Assembly (NCBI RefSeq): GCF_000148645.1
Contig: NC_014541.1
Span: 1,364,001-1,428,000, forward strand
Length of the DNA stretch: 64,000 bases
Source: Ferrimonas balearica DSM 9799
GTDB lineage: Bacteria; Pseudomonadota; Gammaproteobacteria; Enterobacterales; Shewanellaceae
Reading direction: 5' to 3'
A program made the translations under genes and the position numbers. Below are positions 1 to 8,705 of this stretch, piece after piece. Each line of letters opens with the position of its first letter. Position 1 is the stretch's first letter. Below the pieces are notes generated by a model. The model saw nothing but the letters and a program-made list of their open reading frames with translations, was not told where the DNA came from and searched no databases.

Positions 1-225
1 CTGCAGTGCCTCGCCGGCTTCGGTCAGTTCCACATTGCGGGAGTTGCGCAGAAACAGGGTGACGCCCAGCAGGGACTCAAGCTCTTTGATCTTGTGGCTC
101 AAGGGGGAGGTGGTGATGTTGAGGCGGTCGGCCGCCTGGCCAAAGTGGCGGGTTTGCGACAGCACATAAAAGTAGCGCAGCATGCGCAGGGTCAGCTTAT
201 CGCTGATTAAGCCGGCAGCGGGCAT
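1..225 (-). CDS. LysR-family transcriptional regulator (N-terminal part, cut by window edge)
   Basis: The visible 75 residues are the N-terminal winged helix-turn-helix of a LysR-type regulator: a leading helix (LRMLRYFYVLSQTRHFGQAA), then the recognition part (LNITTSPLSHKIKELE), then the wing (LLGVTLFLRNSRNVELTEAG). The ATG at 225 follows an AGGGAG ribosome site five bases upstream. The effector-binding domain lies outside the window. It is transcribed away from the phosphorylase gene at 417, the arrangement expected of a regulator of that pair. E. coli XapR is a LysR protein that controls xapAB, so a XapR-like role is a reasonable inference, not shown by the sequence. Confidence 0.85.
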   Translation of the reverse strand, partial: MPAAGLISDKLTLRMLRYFYVLSQTRHFGQAADRLNITTSPLSHKIKELESLLGVTLFLRNSRNVELTEAGEALQ

Positions 226-416
226 GAGGACTCCCTGTGGGCGGCGTTTTGCGGGTCGGTCAGCATGCCAGAATCCGGCTCAGATTGTTTTGAAGAAGTT
301 CGCAAAAGCGACGGGTCATTGTGTTCAAAAACAGCATGATCGGGCGGCATTTGGCAACGTTCCACACCCCATTCTTTGGTACGTTTTGCCGCCTCTGTCA
401 CCCGTGAGAAAACACA

Positions 417-1253
417 ATGAAAAACGACCCGGTTATCCAGGCACTCCAGACCATCTACGACCACAAACCCGGCTTCCAGCCCAAGGCCGCTTTTATCCTC
501 GGCTCTGGCCTTGGCGTCATTGCCGATGCGCTGTCGGACAAAGTGGTGATCCCCTACACCGAACTGGCCGGGTTCCCGGTCAGCACCGTTCAGGGCCACT
601 CCGGTGAGTTGGTACTGGGTACCATGAACGGCGTTGAGGTGGTGTGCATGAAGGGTCGTGGCCACTACTACGAACACCAGGACATGAAGGTGATGACCAC
701 GCCGGTACGCACCTTTAAGCGCCTGGGTTGTGAGTTTGTACTGGTGACCAATGCGGCCGGCTCGCTGCGTCCTGAGCGGATCGATGTGGGGTCACTGGTG
801 GTGTTCAGCGATCACATCAACACCATGCCGGAATCCCCCATGTGTGGCCCCAATGACGAAGAGTACGGCCCCCGTTTCTTCAGCCTGGCCAATGCCTATG
901 ACAAAGCCCTGCGTGCTGAGGTTAAGCGTGTGGCCGAGGCCAACGACATCCACCTCAATGAAGGGGTGTTCGTCTCTTACACCGGCCCCAACTTCGAAAC
1001 CCCGGCGGAGATCCGCATGATGCAGATCATCGGCGCCGACGTCGTTGGCATGTCTGTGGTGCCGGAGGTGATCTCGGCGGCCCACTGTGGCCTGCCGGTG
1101 CTGGCCATGTGCGCCATCACCAATATGGCCGAGGGGCTGGGGGACGTGGAACTGTCCCATGAACAGACCCTGCGCTGCGCCAAACTGGCTGAAGCCAGCT
1201 TTATCCGCCTGATTGAATGCTTTATGGCGAATCACTTCGCCAGCCAGGAGTGA
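417..1253 (+). CDS. xapA: Purine nucleoside phosphorylase, XapA/PNP-II type
   Basis: Cleaves purine nucleosides with phosphate to give free base and ribose 1-phosphate in the cytosol. The 278-residue protein has the trimeric PNP family signatures: the phosphate loop FILGSGLG near residue 27, GHSGELVLG, CMKGRGHYYE, TNAAGSL, DHINTMPESP, GPNFETPAEIRMM and VVGMSVVPEVI near the C-terminus with the base-binding ITNMAEG segment. Its length and motif spelling resemble E. coli XapA (xanthosine phosphorylase) closely. The next gene, a nucleoside transporter, starts two bases after the stop, so the two form an uptake-and-cleavage operon. Substrate preference (xanthosine, inosine or guanosine) cannot be read from the sequence. 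Confidence 0.92.
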   Translation: MKNDPVIQALQTIYDHKPGFQPKAAFILGSGLGVIADALSDKVVIPYTELAGFPVSTVQGHSGELVLGTMNGVEVVCMKGRGHYYEHQDMKVMTTPVRTFKRLGCEFVLVTNAAGSLRPERIDVGSLVVFSDHINTMPESPMCGPNDEEYGPRFFSLANAYDKALRAEVKRVAEANDIHLNEGVFVSYTGPNFETPAEIRMMQIIGADVVGMSVVPEVISAAHCGLPVLAMCAITNMAEGLGDVELSHEQTLRCAKLAEASFIRLIECFMANHFASQE

Positions 1254-1255
1254 TC

Positions 1256-2515
1256 ATGTTTGCCATTGGATTTGTCGGCATTTTGGTGCTGCTGCTGGTG
1301 GGCCTGGCGGTTTCCACCAACCGCCGCGCCATTAACTTCCGTACCGTGGGCCTGGCGTTTGTGATGCAGATGGCCATTGGTGCCCTGGTGCTCTATGTGC
1401 CGATGGGCCGTAAAGCGCTGGAAGCGTTGTCCCACGGTGTTCACGCGGTGCTGGACAGTGGCAAGGCCGGGGTGAACTTCCTGTTTGGTAATCTGGTGAA
1501 CTTCTCCGTGGAGGGGATCGGGTTTGTCTTTGCCCTGAATGTGCTGCCGCTGGTGGTGTTCTTCTCCGCCCTGATCGCGGTGCTCTACTACCTGGGCGTC
1601 ATGCAATTCATTATTCGCACCATCGGCGGCCTGGTGTCCAAAGCGCTGGGCACCTCCCAGGCGGAGTCGATGTCTGCGGTGGCCAACGCCTTTGTGGGCC
1701 AGAGTGAAGCGCCGCTGGTGGTGAAGCCCTACATGCCGAAGATGAGTGATTCGGAGTTCTTCGCCATTATGTGCGGCGGCATGGCGTCGGTGTCCGGCAC
1801 TGTGCTGGCTGGTTACGCCATGATGGGGGTGGACATGCAGTACCTGCTGGCGGCCTCCTTTATGGCGGTGCCCGGCGGCATCCTGTTCGCCAAGCTGATC
1901 CTGCCGGAAACCACCACACCGGATTACGTGGTGGAGAAGTCCACCCACTTCTCCGAGAAGCGTCCGGAGAACATGCTGGCGGCGGCCGGTGAGGGCGCCG
2001 CCAGTGGTCTGAAACTGGCGGCTGCCATCGGTGGCATGCTGATCGCCATGATTGGCCTCGTTACCCTGGTCAACACCCTGCTGGGCAGCCTTGGCGGTGC
2101 CATCGGTATGGAGCTGTCGCTGGAGCTGATCCTGGGCTGGATCTTCGCGCCGCTGGCGTTTCTGCTGGGCGTGCCGATGGCTGACATCGATGTGGCGGGT
2201 GCGCTGATTGGTAAGAAACTCATTATCAATGAGTTTGTGGCCTACTCCGACCTCGCCCCCTATCTGAAAGACACTGACGCGGTGTTGGCGGCAGGCAAAC
2301 AGTTGCTGGATGAGAAAACCAAGGTGATCGTCAGTTTTGCCCTGTGTGGTTTCGCTAACGTGGCCTCCATCGGCATCCTGATCGGTGGCCTGGGCACCCT
2401 TTGCCCTTCCCGCAGTGACTTTATCGCCCGCTTTGGTGTGCGCACCCTGATTGCCGCGACCTGCTCCAACCTGATGAGTGCCGCCATCGCCGGTATCTTC
2501 TTCTCATTGGCGTAA
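1256..2515 (+). CDS. nupC: NupC-family concentrative nucleoside transporter
   Basis: Inner-membrane cation/nucleoside symporter. The 419-residue protein is hydrophobic throughout and carries the CNT family signatures: the Gate-domain stretch GQSEAPLVVKPYMPKMSDSE near residue 155, SVSGTVLAGY, and the late NEFVAYSDLA and CGFANVASIGILIGG segments. I chose the ATG at 1256 because AGGAG lies five bases upstream and the gene then begins two bases after the phosphorylase stop; an in-frame start at 1217 would overlap that gene. A strong terminator follows at 2527. Pairing a XapA-like enzyme with NupC differs from E. coli, where xapA is followed by the MFS transporter xapB. Confidence 0.93.
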   Translation: MFAIGFVGILVLLLVGLAVSTNRRAINFRTVGLAFVMQMAIGALVLYVPMGRKALEALSHGVHAVLDSGKAGVNFLFGNLVNFSVEGIGFVFALNVLPLVVFFSALIAVLYYLGVMQFIIRTIGGLVSKALGTSQAESMSAVANAFVGQSEAPLVVKPYMPKMSDSEFFAIMCGGMASVSGTVLAGYAMMGVDMQYLLAASFMAVPGGILFAKLILPETTTPDYVVEKSTHFSEKRPENMLAAAGEGAASGLKLAAAIGGMLIAMIGLVTLVNTLLGSLGGAIGMELSLELILGWIFAPLAFLLGVPMADIDVAGALIGKKLIINEFVAYSDLAPYLKDTDAVLAAGKQLLDEKTKVIVSFALCGFANVASIGILIGGLGTLCPSRSDFIARFGVRTLIAATCSNLMSAAIAGIFFSLA

Positions 2516-2526
2516 CCGCTGTCGAC

Positions 2527-2557
2527 CGGGCCGCTGTCCCAGCGGCCCGTTTTTTTT
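2527..2557 (+). terminator. Rho-independent terminator after nupC
   Basis: Ten-base-pair GC stem (CGGGCCGCTG / CAGCGGCCCG) with a three-base loop, followed by eight T. It sits 12 bases after the nupC stop. Confidence 0.9.
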
Positions 2558-2694
2558 GCGTGTCATCGTGGCTCAGCCCGTGACAGCCCGGCTTCCGCTC
2601 AGGTAGGCTGGCGCTCTCGCCCAGTTTTATGCGCCAGTTTTCGCCTGCATAGCCTGTTGTGGGCTACCTGATGCACCCAATTCATTGAGTTGCC

Positions 2695-3585
2695 ATGAAT
2701 CTCCTGCTTGCCATGGTGGCGGCCTTTTTGTGGGGCACCACCTACGCCGTTACCCAATACAGCCTGGATGGCTGGCCTCCGCTGCTGTTGGGGGCACTGC
2801 GGGCGCTGCCTGCCGGTTTACTGTTGCTGGCGTTGCGACCCCGGCTGCCCCAGGGGCGGCAGTGGGTCACGCTGGCGGTGATTGGCACCCTGAACATCGC
2901 CGTGTTTTTCGGGCTGATCTTTGTGATGGCCCTGACCCTGCCGTCCGCCATCTCCGGGGTGGGGATGGTGTCGGTGCCGGTGTTTGCCATGATCTATCAC
3001 CTGCTGGTGTACCGGGTGCGCCCTGCCACGGTGCAGGTGCTGAGCGGCCTGGCCCTGGTGGCACTGGCCTGGTGCCTGTTCGACCCGGGCAGCCTGAGTC
3101 TCAACCCCATCGGCCTGGCAGCGATGTTGGGGGCGATTCTCTGCATCGTGGTGGGCAGCGGCCTGACCAAGAGCCTGGGCGGTCGGGTGCACTGGTGGAC
3201 GGTGCTGAGCTGGCAGCTGGTGATTGGCGGTGTGCTGCTTAGCGGCGCGGCGGCAGTGGATGCCTTTTGGCACCCGGAGCGCTATCAGGCGGTGCTGGAC
3301 GGGTTCTCCCTGCGCAATGGCCTGGGGCTGGCCTGGGTCATCCTGCTGAACACCGCGCTGGCGTATGGCCTTTATGTGTGGCTGCTGCAACGGATGACCG
3401 TGGTGGAGTTTACCTTCGGTGGCATTGCCAACCCCATTGCTGGCATCGTCACCGGCCTGATACTGGTCAATGAGCAGTACAGCCCGGGCCAGTATGCCCT
3501 GATGGCGGGGATGATCCTGATGTCGCTGTGCCCACAGTTGTGGACCTTGTGGAAGCAACGACGACAGCGGGTGATTGCCCACTAA
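2695..3585 (+). CDS. DMT-superfamily (EamA) transporter
   Basis: Inner-membrane protein of 296 residues with about ten hydrophobic segments arranged as two EamA repeats: the first opens with the family-typical FLWGTTYAVTQYSL, the second ends with TALAYGLYVWLLQRM followed by the PIAGIVTGLILVNE helix. Members of the family export amino acids, metabolites or drugs. Nothing nearby names the substrate. It is a single gene between two terminators. Confidence 0.85.
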   Translation: MNLLLAMVAAFLWGTTYAVTQYSLDGWPPLLLGALRALPAGLLLLALRPRLPQGRQWVTLAVIGTLNIAVFFGLIFVMALTLPSAISGVGMVSVPVFAMIYHLLVYRVRPATVQVLSGLALVALAWCLFDPGSLSLNPIGLAAMLGAILCIVVGSGLTKSLGGRVHWWTVLSWQLVIGGVLLSGAAAVDAFWHPERYQAVLDGFSLRNGLGLAWVILLNTALAYGLYVWLLQRMTVVEFTFGGIANPIAGIVTGLILVNEQYSPGQYALMAGMILMSLCPQLWTLWKQRRQRVIAH

Positions 3586-3612
3586 AAAAAGCGCCCTTCG
3601 GGGCGCTTTTTT
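3584..3612. terminator. Bidirectional terminator between convergent genes
   Basis: GCGCCC-TTCG-GGGCGC stem loop flanked by seven A on the left and six T on the right. It can end both the DMT transporter gene (plus) and the LysE-family gene (minus). The stable TTCG tetraloop is visible. Confidence 0.92.
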
Positions 3613-3624
3613 ATTGGGGTGAAA

Positions 3625-4233
3625 TTACATCACCACGCGAATGGCGAGGACAGTGAGCACCACCGCGGTGCCGCGATCCAGCCAGTGGCTGTTGTGCTTG
3701 AGCCAGCCCATCAGCGGGGTGCGGGCCACGCCCAGTGCCACCAGCGCGTACCACAGGGCGTCGATGCCGCCGGCGGTGGCCATCATGATCAGCTTGTCGC
3801 TCCACGGCGCCCCCTCCTGCACATATTGGCTGAACAGGGCGAGGAAGAAGATGGCGATCTTGGGGTTGAGAAAGGCCACCAGAAAGCCACCGACAAAGCC
3901 CTGATAGCGGCGGGAAGGGTCGGTGCCGGGCGTCGCATCGCTGGACGCGGGCTTCGGTTTGATCGCCTGCCAGGCGAGATAGAGCAGGAAGGCCGCGCCG
4001 GCATAGCGGATCGCTTCAAACAGGGCGGGGGTCTGAGTGATCACCAGTCCCAGGCCCATCGCCACCAGCAGGGCGTAAAGGGCGATGCCGATGCCGTGGC
4101 CCAGGGCGGTCACGACGCCGCGTCCTGCGCCCCCTTGCACAGTATTGCGAATAACCAGGGCCAGAGAGGGGCCGGGGCTCATGGCACCGAGGGTACAGAC
4201 GGCGGCCAGCGAGAGCCAGAGGGTAAGGGTCAT
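3625..4233 (-). CDS. LysE/RhtB-family amino-acid exporter
   Basis: 202-residue inner-membrane protein with six hydrophobic segments. The N-terminal SPGPSLALVIRNTVQGG and the second-helix GHGIGIALYALL are the usual LysE/RhtB signatures, and GFLVAFLNPKIAIFFLALF in the middle is the conserved NPK motif of the family. Such proteins export amino acids such as homoserine, threonine or lysine, or related metabolites. Length is typical. Substrate unknown. Confidence 0.9.
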   Translation of the reverse strand: MTLTLWLSLAAVCTLGAMSPGPSLALVIRNTVQGGAGRGVVTALGHGIGIALYALLVAMGLGLVITQTPALFEAIRYAGAAFLLYLAWQAIKPKPASSDATPGTDPSRRYQGFVGGFLVAFLNPKIAIFFLALFSQYVQEGAPWSDKLIMMATAGGIDALWYALVALGVARTPLMGWLKHNSHWLDRGTAVVLTVLAIRVVM

Positions 4234-4364
4234 GTGGGGTTCCGGACAGTTAGGCAGGCGCTAAGCATACCGCAGCCTTGGCCGGGAAAAAATGGCGGGA
4301 GAACAACCACAACAGGCCGCCAACCGCGGCATTGGCCGCAACGGTTGGCAGCGCTATCGTCGGC

Positions 4365-6692
4365 TTAGCAGCCTGAACCGGTCAGGCTGTCGGGGGTGGG
4401 CACCAGGTTTTCAAAATAGGCATCGAAATCGGCACCACACATGCTGGGCACGCCGCCGGGGTTGAAGCGGCTGCGCGCCCCACCGCACATCAGGGTGTCA
4501 CCGCAGCTGAGGGTGCTGATGTCGACGATGGGGTAGCGGAAGTGCCGGGGAGTGCCCTCTGCGCGGTTGTGAACGGTCCACCAGGTTGGACGGGCACTGT
4601 CATACCAGACCGGACAGGGGCCGGTTTCGCCAACCGCCTGAAAGGCCGGGCGGCCCGCATAGAATCCCATATTTTGGCTGTCGCCGGGCACAAAGCCGGC
4701 TCGAGTGTTGAAACCGCAATAGTTGGCGTAGAAGCCAACGTAGATCTTGGTGTCACCGCTGGGCGGATAGCTGGAGCCGATGGATTGGCTGCTGCACCAG
4801 GGGGGCGTGCTGGTGTTGGTCCAGGTACTGCCCTGGTAGTTGGCGTCGAGGAAGCACACTTGGTCCGGTTCCGCATTGCGGATATTCAGACCCGCATCGA
4901 CGGTGTTATTGGTGATGAAGATGCGGGCCTGCCCCGATGAGTCAAACCCGAGGGTGTCGTCCATAAAGGTCGCGACGGTTTCGCTGGCCCGATAGCCAAC
5001 GCCGCCCACCGTAGAGCGCATCAGGTTGCTCCAGGCGGTGTTATCGGCCACCTGCCAGTTGCTGTAGCCGCTGAAGTCGTCCAGCCCGCCCAGCACCAGA
5101 GGCTGCCCCTGGCTGTCGCTAAAGGTGGTTTGCTGGTAGGTGCCGGTGCTGCTGCCACAGGTGGCGGCAGAGGTCAGCGGGAACACACAGCCGTAGCCGT
5201 CACTGTCCGCCACATCGTCCAGTCGCAGCAGCCACAGATCATTGGTGCCGTTGACCAGGGCGACGTTGCTGCGACTGTAGGGAGCACCGGCCACTGCGAC
5301 CTGAGTCTGCAGCCGTCGGTACAGCCGCGAGACCGCGGTTTTGGCCAGGTCGCACTGGGTTTTAGTCTGGGTGCCAACCGGCGGGGCCTCACAGATGTTG
5401 CGAACCGTGCTGACATCCGGGTCGGCCAGGCCATCGGCGACGGCGGCCTGCCATGCCCGGAAGTGACGGGCTTCGGCATAGAGGTTGGCGGCCTGAGCCT
5501 GAATGCCATAGAAGTAGTGGCTGAGGTCCTGCACTTTGGCGTAGTAGTCGGTATCGCCAAAGGTGAATGAGGCGGGGGCACCAAAGGATTTCACGCAGGC
5601 ATCCAGCAAGCCATCAATGCCGCCGCCGGGCACCAGTTCCGTGTGGATGCGGGTCAGCCTGGCGATGACGCCATTGCTGGAGTCGAGCACTTCAGAAACC
5701 CAGGTTTCCATGCAGTTTTCGATGTCGTCCACCTGACAGCTGGTCAGCGGGGGCAGATCGCCGTCGTTGGTGCGGGAGGACCAATCCTGCAGGATGTTGG
5801 TCCAGGTGGTGATCTGAGAGACGTCATCAGAGATGGTGTTGAACGCGGTGGAGCATTGTCCGGTCTGGATCTCACCGGCAATCAGGTTCAGTGCCTGATT
5901 CACTTCGGTGGTCAGGGCGGCAATCTGCTCGGAGATCCCCTCCAGCTCACTCTCGATGGGGGAGAGGTCCACCAGTGGGGTGTCACTTTCGTTGGCGATG
6001 CCAAGGGAACCCAGCAGGTAGCTGGTGGCGGTACTGCCGACGGTGCTGCCCACCCCTTTAAGCACCGCACTGAACAGCACGGTGGCCGGTGACGGGCTGG
6101 CACCCAGGGGTGCGGTGGCGAGCATCGGTTGTGAGGTGGCATCGTCAGAGAGTGGGCCCGGCACCGCCGGGAGTGCGTGGATTCCGGTAATGGTGAGGAA
6201 GCGATCTCCCTCCTGCAGGCCCAGCTTGCGCTGTTTAACCAGTATCACCATATCGGTCAGATTGTCGTGGTTGAGGTCGTCGTACAGCACCTCTTTACGC
6301 CACGGGCGTACCTGATTGGGGCCAATGCGCAGGGCGTCGGCATCGATGGCCATGATGTCGAGGTTTTCGGCGGCGCTGCCGTAGAGCACCACCGCAATCA
6401 ATCCCCGTTTTTCCAATTTTTCCAGGCAACGCTGCCCGGGTGGGGCCTGGTGTTTTGCTGCCGGATTGTCCTGCTTTTTGGCTTTACCGGGTTTATCTGG
6501 CTTGGCAGAAGAGGATGCCGCTTTGCCTGTACCCAGATTGAGCAGCGCGCAGGCCACATCATCGGGCAGGTATTCGAGGGTATCGGCATCGAACTCGGCA
6601 GTCCGGTTGGGGTTGGCCAGTGCCGGAGCCGTGAGCCAGGTGGCAGTCAGAACAATGAGCAGGGCCGATAGCAGGCGAGCTGATGGGGTCAC
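4365..6692 (-). CDS. Secreted protein of unknown function, 775 residues
   Basis: I do not recognise a family. The GTG start is supported by AAGGAG seven bases upstream. Residues 1-26 form a signal peptide ending ALA. A Lys/Pro-rich, probably disordered stretch spans about 58-86. DDLNHDNLTD near 138 looks like a calcium-type Asp loop. A glycine-rich hydrophobic segment at about 204-232 is followed by a long amphipathic helical region (about 243-300). The C-terminal half is cysteine-rich and Trp/Tyr-rich with little helix, as in a secreted beta domain held by disulfides. A hydrophobic hairpin, helix bundle and Cys-rich beta domain would fit a pore-forming or cell-surface protein, but that is speculation. 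It is monocistronic, with no neighbour that explains it. Confidence 0.8.
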   Translation of the reverse strand: MTPSARLLSALLIVLTATWLTAPALANPNRTAEFDADTLEYLPDDVACALLNLGTGKAASSSAKPDKPGKAKKQDNPAAKHQAPPGQRCLEKLEKRGLIAVVLYGSAAENLDIMAIDADALRIGPNQVRPWRKEVLYDDLNHDNLTDMVILVKQRKLGLQEGDRFLTITGIHALPAVPGPLSDDATSQPMLATAPLGASPSPATVLFSAVLKGVGSTVGSTATSYLLGSLGIANESDTPLVDLSPIESELEGISEQIAALTTEVNQALNLIAGEIQTGQCSTAFNTISDDVSQITTWTNILQDWSSRTNDGDLPPLTSCQVDDIENCMETWVSEVLDSSNGVIARLTRIHTELVPGGGIDGLLDACVKSFGAPASFTFGDTDYYAKVQDLSHYFYGIQAQAANLYAEARHFRAWQAAVADGLADPDVSTVRNICEAPPVGTQTKTQCDLAKTAVSRLYRRLQTQVAVAGAPYSRSNVALVNGTNDLWLLRLDDVADSDGYGCVFPLTSAATCGSSTGTYQQTTFSDSQGQPLVLGGLDDFSGYSNWQVADNTAWSNLMRSTVGGVGYRASETVATFMDDTLGFDSSGQARIFITNNTVDAGLNIRNAEPDQVCFLDANYQGSTWTNTSTPPWCSSQSIGSSYPPSGDTKIYVGFYANYCGFNTRAGFVPGDSQNMGFYAGRPAFQAVGETGPCPVWYDSARPTWWTVHNRAEGTPRHFRYPIVDISTLSCGDTLMCGGARSRFNPGGVPSMCGADFDAYFENLVPTPDSLTGSGC

Positions 6693-6925
6693 AATCTTCT
6701 CCTTATTGGGGATACATCGAACCGATTACGGAGGGGCGGACACCACGCTCGTTATGAAGGGATTGTTGATGGAGGTGCTGTCCGGCGCCCAATAAGGCTA
6801 GGACAAAAACCGGACGCTGGGGCGAGGACAGCGGCAGGGGCTTAGGGGGCACCCGCCTTTTAGCTCGGAATCGCGCTGGGCGGGGGCAATGGAGTGAGGC
6901 AGGCCCCGGGGCGAGGGCGGGAGAG

Positions 6926-7690
6926 TCAGACGATAACCTGGTAATGGCTGTCGGGCACGGCCACCGCTTGTCCCTGGTAGCCCCAGGTCCGGGCCACCCG
7001 GTTCAGATCCAGTACCTCGGCGGGTGAACCGTCGGCAACGATGCGGCCCTGTTCCATTACCAACACCCGGTCGCCGTAGCGACTGGCCAGGTTGAGATCA
7101 TGGAGTACTGCGACCACGGCGTAACCGTTCTGGTGGGCCAGCTTTGCCGCCAGTTGGCAGATGCGGTGCTGCTGGGCCAGGTCCAGTGCGGAGGTGGGCT
7201 CGTCCAGCAACAACACCGGATCCGATTCGGCCTGGCACAGTTGCAGCAGCACCCGGGACAGCTGCACCCGCTGCTTTTCCCCGCCGGACAGGGTCAGGTA
7301 GTCCTTCTCTGCCAGTGCGGTAGTATCGGTGGCAGCCATGGCATCCAGTACCGCCTCGCGCCGGGCGCTTTCCGACAGGCTCAGGGGGTAAGCGCCCATG
7401 GCGACCACATCCCGGGCGGCAAAGCCGAAGGTGAGGGTGCTGTGTTGGGGTAACACCCCAAGATGGCGGGCCAGTGCGGTGGCTGGCCATTGGTTAAAGC
7501 GCCGGCCATGCAGCGCCATGGTGTGGCGTGGCAGGCCCAGATCACCGGCAATCCCTTTTAACAGGGTACTTTTACCAGCGCCATTAGGGCCCACAATCAC
7601 CGTAAACTCGCCGGCATGCAGGTTCAGGTGGTCGGCCTGCATCAGAGTGCGGCCGCCCACGGCAAAATGAAAATCGCGGATTTCGAGCAT
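6926..7690 (-). CDS. hmuV: Heme ABC transporter ATP-binding protein HmuV
   Basis: Powers heme import across the inner membrane by ATP hydrolysis. The 254-residue protein has Walker A (GPNGAGKST, residues 34-42), signature LSGGEKQR, Walker B LLLDEP followed by TSALD, and a switch histidine in AVLHDLNLA. The ATG at 7690 begins the conserved MLEIRDF start; longer in-frame extensions would run into hmuU. It is the last gene of the tonB-exbBD-hmuTUV operon, four bases after hmuU. Confidence 0.95.
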   Translation of the reverse strand: MLEIRDFHFAVGGRTLMQADHLNLHAGEFTVIVGPNGAGKSTLLKGIAGDLGLPRHTMALHGRRFNQWPATALARHLGVLPQHSTLTFGFAARDVVAMGAYPLSLSESARREAVLDAMAATDTTALAEKDYLTLSGGEKQRVQLSRVLLQLCQAESDPVLLLDEPTSALDLAQQHRICQLAAKLAHQNGYAVVAVLHDLNLASRYGDRVLVMEQGRIVADGSPAEVLDLNRVARTWGYQGQAVAVPDSHYQVIV

Positions 7691-7694
7691 GGGG

Positions 7695-8705
7695 TTATCC
7701 GAAACGGCGCCGCTCTTTGAGCAGCAGATAGAGGAAAAATGGGGTGCCAATCAGGGCGGTCATCAGCCCGACCGGTAACTCCGCCGGTGACACCAGGCGG
7801 CGTGCCCCCATATCGGCCAGCAACAGCAGCAGGGCCCCCAACGCGGCACTGAGGGGGATCACCTTGCGGTTATCCGGACCCACCATCATTCGCGCCAGGT
7901 GAGGCACCACCAGGCCGATAAAGCCGATGGGACCGCTGACCGCCACGGCCAGGCCCACCGCCAGTGCGGTGGTGGCCATCAGGCGCAGCTTGAAGCGCTG
8001 CACCGGAATGCCCATATGACGGGCTTCCGACTCCCCCAGCAGCATGGCATTCAGCTTCAGGGCGTCCCGGGACAGCACCAGTAACAGCACCAGTGTGCTG
8101 ACCAGCATGGTCCAGATGGTGGCCCAGTCGCCACCGGCCAGAGAGCCCATCGACCAGAGGCTCAGATCACGCAGGGCCTGGTCACTGGCGATGTAGTTCA
8201 GCAGGCCCAGACCGGCGCCGGTGAGGGCGGCAATGGCGACCCCGGCCAGCAGCATCAGCGCCACGCTGGTGCCACTGGGGCCAGTGGCCAGCCGGTACAC
8301 CAGCAGGGTGGTGATCAGGCCGCCGATAAAGGCAAAAAGGGCCACTGGTGCCATGGAGCCAAACAGCACCATGGCGATGGCGGCGCCCAGGGCGGCGCCG
8401 GAGGAGACGCCAATGATGCCCGGGTCAGCAAGCGGATTACGAAACAGCGATTGCATCACTGCCCCGCATTGAGCCAGCAGAGCACCAACGGCGATGGCCA
8501 GCAGGGTGCGGGGCAGGCGAACCTGTTGGATCACCATCAACTCCGGCTTACTCAGGCTGTCGGCCAGGCTGGGAATCAGCAGGCTCAGGCTGGCTTTGGC
8601 GCTGGTGGCGGCGGAGATCCCCATCGGGCCTACGGTCATCGACAACGCTGAGCACAACAGCAGCCCAGCCAGCAACAGCGTTCCCGTCAGTTGGGTTTTA
8701 CTCAC
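7695..8705 (-). CDS. hmuU: Heme ABC transporter permease HmuU
   Basis: FecCD/BtuC-type inner-membrane permease with about ten hydrophobic helices. Family motifs are visible: LPRTLLAIAVGALLAQCGAV, FRNPLADPGIIGVSSGAALG near the middle, and GPIGFIGLVVPHLARMMVG near the coupling helix. I place the start at the GTG at 8705, which has GGAGG six bases upstream and overlaps the hmuT stop by eight bases; an ATG at 8729 is possible but has no comparable ribosome site. Works with HmuT and HmuV. Confidence 0.94.
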   Translation of the reverse strand: MSKTQLTGTLLLAGLLLCSALSMTVGPMGISAATSAKASLSLLIPSLADSLSKPELMVIQQVRLPRTLLAIAVGALLAQCGAVMQSLFRNPLADPGIIGVSSGAALGAAIAMVLFGSMAPVALFAFIGGLITTLLVYRLATGPSGTSVALMLLAGVAIAALTGAGLGLLNYIASDQALRDLSLWSMGSLAGGDWATIWTMLVSTLVLLLVLSRDALKLNAMLLGESEARHMGIPVQRFKLRLMATTALAVGLAVAVSGPIGFIGLVVPHLARMMVGPDNRKVIPLSAALGALLLLLADMGARRLVSPAELPVGLMTALIGTPFFLYLLLKERRRFG

